From: JBBTDV01 sp038042605
Lineage (GTDB): Bacteria; Bdellovibrionota; UBA1018
DNA length: 64,000 bases
Assembly (NCBI GenBank): GCA_964358645.1
Contig: CAYHPW010000002.1
Coordinates: 62,001-126,000 of the forward strand
Direction of reading: 5' to 3'
Below, one piece after another: positions 61,434-64,000 of this stretch (within the stretch, counting starts at the first letter, position 1; every line of letters begins with the position of its first letter). The notes under the pieces are model-generated. The model saw nothing but the letters and a program-made list of their open reading frames with translations. It had not been told where the DNA came from and ran no database searches. The position numbers and the translations under genes were made by a program.

Positions 61434-62352
61434 GGCCTTGTGGCGCCTTACCGTTAGGATGACAATGGCCGCTAATTTTGCGCGATGTGGGCTTAAACGA
61501 GAAAGTACTAAGATATTTCATGCAATGGTTGAAGCCCCTGGCTACTGCACCACCCATGCGGTTAGTCTTGATGTAACCCCTCCAGGAAGAACCGAGCGGA
61601 TAAGGTTTAGCGGAGTAGATATAGATTCTGCCAAAGTAGCCGCGCGTAAGGCGTTTTGTGAATACCTGGAAGCGATCACGCTCTGGGATTCAGGCGCGAG
61701 CGAGGAAGTAAGCCGCTCAGGCTGGGCTTGCGCCATGACCGAAAATTCCGCCCAAGACACCGCATACCGCGAGCTTATTGAACGAGACGCTTTTATCGCG
61801 CACTTTCTCTGCCCGGAACTCAGGAGTACACCCATTCCATCTTTAGCGGATTTCAAACTAGTGCGCCTGCAATCGGTGGATCCAGAAATGAAGGTGATTT
61901 ATTGTGGTCTATTCCTCCCCGATCTTAAAAGATGGCTCATCGGTGGAGCCTGTGAGCGCGATGAAGCAGCGGCTATTCGAAAAGCGTTATTGGAAGTAGT
62001 GATGATGCGGAAGGACTGGACCGCCACGCCACGGGGCAATCATTCACCAAAGCACCAGGCTCTTTTGCCACACTGGGAAAGTCCTGAAAATCCTAAGGTG
62101 ATGGCTAATATCTTCAGTTTGTTCGCTGGCGGCGGAACGAGGGCGATTGATTTTAGCATCGATAGAAATCATGCCAGGCCAAAAGCAATCCGGAGATTTT
62201 CTAAAACACACGTAGTCGTGGGTTGTGAGCATCCCGACTTGGCCGCGCTGACCTTTGGTGAACTTTGGCTCAGGAGCGAGGATAAAATCCGACAAGTACT
62301 CAAGCGACGCGGGCTCGAGATCCATGAGTGGCTCTTTCACCCGATGCTGTGA
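61408..62352 (+). CDS. YcaO-domain protein
   Basis: The central part fits the YcaO ATP-binding fold: VAARKAFCEYLEAITLWDSG (first Glu motif), SGWACAMTENSAQDTAYREL and then the hallmark ELIERDAFIAHFL. Later pieces, KVIYCGLFLPDLKRWLIGGA and ACERDEAAAIRKALLEVVMM, continue the fold. YcaO enzymes use ATP to activate peptide amides (azoline, thioamide or amidine formation) or act on S12. The protein is 314 residues, shorter than the ~400-580 of known ones, and ends LFHPML without a Pro-rich tail. The first ATG overlaps the lipoprotein stop; 61459 or 61465 (after AGG) are alternative starts. Confidence 0.8.
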   Translation: MILRQPISEALWRLTVRMTMAANFARCGLKRESTKIFHAMVEAPGYCTTHAVSLDVTPPGRTERIRFSGVDIDSAKVAARKAFCEYLEAITLWDSGASEEVSRSGWACAMTENSAQDTAYRELIERDAFIAHFLCPELRSTPIPSLADFKLVRLQSVDPEMKVIYCGLFLPDLKRWLIGGACERDEAAAIRKALLEVVMMRKDWTATPRGNHSPKHQALLPHWESPENPKVMANIFSLFAGGGTRAIDFSIDRNHARPKAIRRFSKTHVVVGCEHPDLAALTFGELWLRSEDKIRQVLKRRGLEIHEWLFHPML

Positions 62353-62502
62353 TTGAGTGACCGCTCTCCCGCGGCCCAAGAGAGTAGGGAAAATAAAGCC
62401 CATATTGCAGCGGATTTTTGGTTGCGAAGCGCCGGACCGTAAATGCCTGCCGTTATTTACATAAGCTTATGGCACTGAAAGCTTCGCAAAAAACACGAAG
62501 AA

Positions 62503-63185
62503 TTATGAAAAATAGTACTTTTCCTGACTTCGACATAACGCTGTGATGAAAGAGCCCTGGGGATATTTTAAAATTGAGGTGAGTATCTTTATGATGACAG
62601 CTGTCTCAAGAATGGCGGCCGTGGGTGTAAGCTCAGTGCTGCAGTTGGGGCACCCCATGTCGATGCCGAAAACCCTTGCCAGGAGTTCGGCCCAGGGTCA
62701 TGCGTTTGTGCCGATCTTTTGCGGTAGGTGCGATGGCCGTGGCGGTGATAACGGCGGTTATTTTTGGAGTCTCTGGTTTTGGTACTATAAGTGAGCGGAT
62801 TTTAGCATGTGGAGCAAGGCAACCATGGTAGCGAGTCATGTGAATTCTTGGCTGTGGGATAAGAGCTGCAATGTTTCCAGAAATTCTAGAGGGCTAAACA
62901 AGAGGATACTTGTTCCATCGGTATATGGGCGCTTGAGTTTGTACAGGGTCACCTCAAGTATCGAAGCGAAGTCTATCTTCTACGACCGCCGGTCTTGCTA
63001 TATACCTTGCTACTTTTTCCAGTTTTTTCCTCTCATTGGGTGCGCAATATACCCCGGCATGAAGTGAAAATCCTTCGATTGTCGCACAAAGCGGGGCCGT
63101 GGTCTGGGGGTTAATATCGATGATCAAGCCAAGAGAGCCAAGGCGTTTGACTTTGTGACCTTTCTTTTTACCTAGCCATATGCCA
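62503..63185 (-). pseudogene. Decayed IS91-like transposase, middle and C-terminal part
   Basis: Reading the minus strand across frames gives the ordered pieces of an IS91/IS801-type transposase. These are GFSLHAGVYCAPNERKKLEK with ARYIARPAVVEDRL, then IHMTRYHGCLAPHAKIRSL, then AELLARVFGIDMGCPNCSTE and LTPTAAILETAVIIKILTSI, ending at a stop at 62503. In-frame stops occur after RFDT and between the pieces, and at least two frameshifts are needed. This explains all small plus-strand frames in the interval, which are its antisense. Confidence 0.78.
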
Positions 63186-63292
63186 CACAATCCACCTCCT
63201 GCTAATTCTACAATGGGTGCTCTTTTACGCTACGTAATTGGTGGGAACTTAGAAAATTACCAGCCATCAGGGATTCATTTCGGCCTATTCGA
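63180..63292 (+). pseudogene. C-terminal fragment of TrmFO (tRNA U54 methyltransferase)
   Basis: The plus-strand frame NPPPANSTMGALLRYVIGGN then ENYQPSGIHFGLFDH matches the conserved end of TrmFO (the GALL...Y and FQPMN-FGL region). Sequence before and after is not TrmFO. The fragment is bounded on both sides by IS91-like pieces on the other strand. Confidence 0.65.
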
Positions 63293-63294
63293 CC

Positions 63295-63395
63295 ACTATC
63301 TGTTTAATGGGGTGGCCGGCAATTGCCTGGTACAGGACGCTTTTCTCGGGATTGCGTTTGACGTAATCCGGGCTTGGGGTGCAAAGCCCCCGAAG
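63295..63395 (-). pseudogene. N-terminal fragment of the IS91-like transposase
   Basis: The minus strand reads SPDYVKRNPEKSVLYQAIAG, like the start of IS91-type transposases (Y-x-P-R-x-P-E-x-S-x-L-Y-Q). It ends at a stop after KQIVVE, where the TrmFO fragment starts. It is probably the same transposase gene as 62503-63185, split by the insert. Confidence 0.55.
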
Positions 63396-63762
63396 TGCTG
63401 ATGACCCAGCAAATTGTCCATGAACATGAGACATGGGATGAGCCGAAGGGCAAGGCGTATGCCGAATTGGCAGAAATCACATAGCTCGTGTGAGCTTATC
63501 GCCTCCGGATAGATTCGTATCGTTTGTCACATCACATACGGTCGCGTATGGTGGGCCTTGCGGTTTCTCAAGGTAGCACAGGGTACATCGCCCGGATGTG
63601 ATAAAAGAACATCAGCGACTTAGCTTTAACCTTTTATAAGTCACTAACGCTATTAGCATCCACAATGTTGTCATCAAAATGCTGCGGAAATTAAAAGCCG
63701 ATACCGGCTAGAAAAATGTTTGATTAAACGATGATTGTTATCCATCCAACGATCGCAGAATA

Positions 63763-63999
63763 TTATGCTGCTTTTTTGAGCCGCTTTATACCATCCGAAA
63801 TCAGCAGCCTCATGAGGACCTGATAAGGAACACCACGCTCTGTAGCAAGGGCTTTAAGTTCTCTAATCATCTCTTCCTCAAGAGCGATGCTAGTTGGTTT
63901 TCTACGAGCTCCTTTTAATCGAGCCATGCCTGCAATAATTTCCTTTGTATCAAATTCAATTTTTCCATATTCTTTAAGTCGTTTTACGTAAGTTTTCAT
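63763..63999 (-). CDS. CopG/BrnA-like ribbon-helix-helix antitoxin
   Basis: 78 residues. The last ~45 residues, RRKPTSIALEEEMIRELKAL and VPYQVLMRLLISDGIKRL, are a ribbon-helix-helix DNA-binding domain in the form found in BrnA-type and other CopG-like antitoxins. Its toxin would lie just upstream on the minus strand, beyond the window end. The start codon is at 63999. Binding as a dimer to its own promoter is the family norm. Confidence 0.72.
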   Translation of the reverse strand: MKTYVKRLKEYGKIEFDTKEIIAGMARLKGARRKPTSIALEEEMIRELKALATERGVPYQVLMRLLISDGIKRLKKAA

Positions 64000-64000
64000 A

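Larger units (their letters stand above)
62353..63762. other. 1.4-kb region of gene debris without an intact gene
   Basis: Apart from the IS91-like and TrmFO remnants listed separately, I see nothing functional. 62353-62502 and 63402-63762 contain no convincing frame; the former has a short AAGCTT-centred palindrome at ~62461-62470. A plus-strand frame at ~63378-63483 (APEVLMTQQIVHEHETWDEP) is not recognised. Confidence 0.6.

Noticed and set aside
62573..62733. Plus-strand Cys-rich frame (CLKNGGRGCKLSAAVGAPHV, then CQEFGPGSCVC) downstream of the YcaO gene, a tempting RiPP precursor
   Set aside because: It has no start codon after its last upstream stop, and the same bases encode the IS91-type transposase C-terminus (FGIDMGCPNCSTE) on the minus strand.
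62700..62831. 43-codon hydrophobic plus-strand ORF (small membrane peptide?)
   Set aside because: It is antisense to the decayed IS91-like transposase and has no well-placed ribosome-binding site; the hydrophobic run mirrors an Ala/Thr/Ile-rich stretch on the other strand.
1..64000. CRISPR arrays, rRNA and tRNA genes
   Set aside because: No regularly spaced direct repeats and no recognisable rRNA or tRNA sequences were seen by reading; an automated tRNA scan was not possible.

Overview
The window looks like a chromosomal segment of a Gram-negative bacterium. It encodes lipoproteins and signal-peptide proteins, a TlpA-like thioredoxin, a sigma-54 enhancer-binding regulator, a hybrid histidine kinase, an ECF sigma/anti-sigma pair, NagZ-type peptidoglycan recycling and a propionyl-CoA carboxylase / methylmalonyl-CoA mutase set. 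This mix is reminiscent of lineages once grouped as Deltaproteobacteria (Bdellovibrionota/Myxococcota/uncultivated relatives). That placement is inference; no rRNA gene is present.

Layout. (1) About 1-21 kb is a surface-polysaccharide locus. It starts with a 5'-truncated double-domain GT2 glycosyltransferase, nagZ and an unrecognised protein pair, followed by a long, tightly packed minus-strand run. The run holds GT4-like and GT2 transferases, multi-pass GT-C-like membrane proteins, a GT-C/phosphoribulokinase-like fusion, a tandem sugar nucleotidyltransferase, a TylF-like methyltransferase, a class II aldolase, a HAD phosphatase and a GDPD-like protein. A plus-strand NAD-dependent epimerase and a minus-strand GmhA-like SIS isomerase close it. 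(2) 21-26.5 kb carries carboxyltransferase, biotin carboxylase, biotin carrier and methylmalonyl-CoA mutase large subunit. (3) 26.5-35 kb holds an envelope protein, a PocR-like/sigma-54 regulator, a TlpA-cysteine desulfurase-ThiI operon (tRNA 4-thiouridine), an HNH nuclease, an ECF sigma/anti-sigma pair and a secreted protein. (4) 35.3-51.7 kb is the complete S10-spc-alpha ribosomal superoperon on the minus strand (rpsJ to rplQ, including secY, adk, map, infA, rpmJ and rpoA). Several of its products carry low-complexity tails. (5) 51.9-64 kb is an accessory region with a PCMT-family methyltransferase, a secreted protein, an IS with perfect inverted repeats and an amber-interrupted transposase, remnants of two DUF4143-type ATPases, a HepT/MntA toxin-antitoxin pair and a deleted IS5-type element inside a metalloprotease gene. 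It continues with a hybrid kinase / peptide-binding lipoprotein / YcaO module, a decayed IS91-like transposase split around a TrmFO fragment, and a CopG/BrnA-like antitoxin.

The two most unusual items are the GT-C membrane transferase fused to a phosphoribulokinase-like kinase, set in a cluster that also has a duplicated nucleotidyltransferase and sugar-phosphate enzymes, and the stand-alone YcaO gene overlapping an oligopeptide-binding lipoprotein next to a divergent hybrid sensor kinase. No CRISPR array, rRNA or tRNA was recognised.
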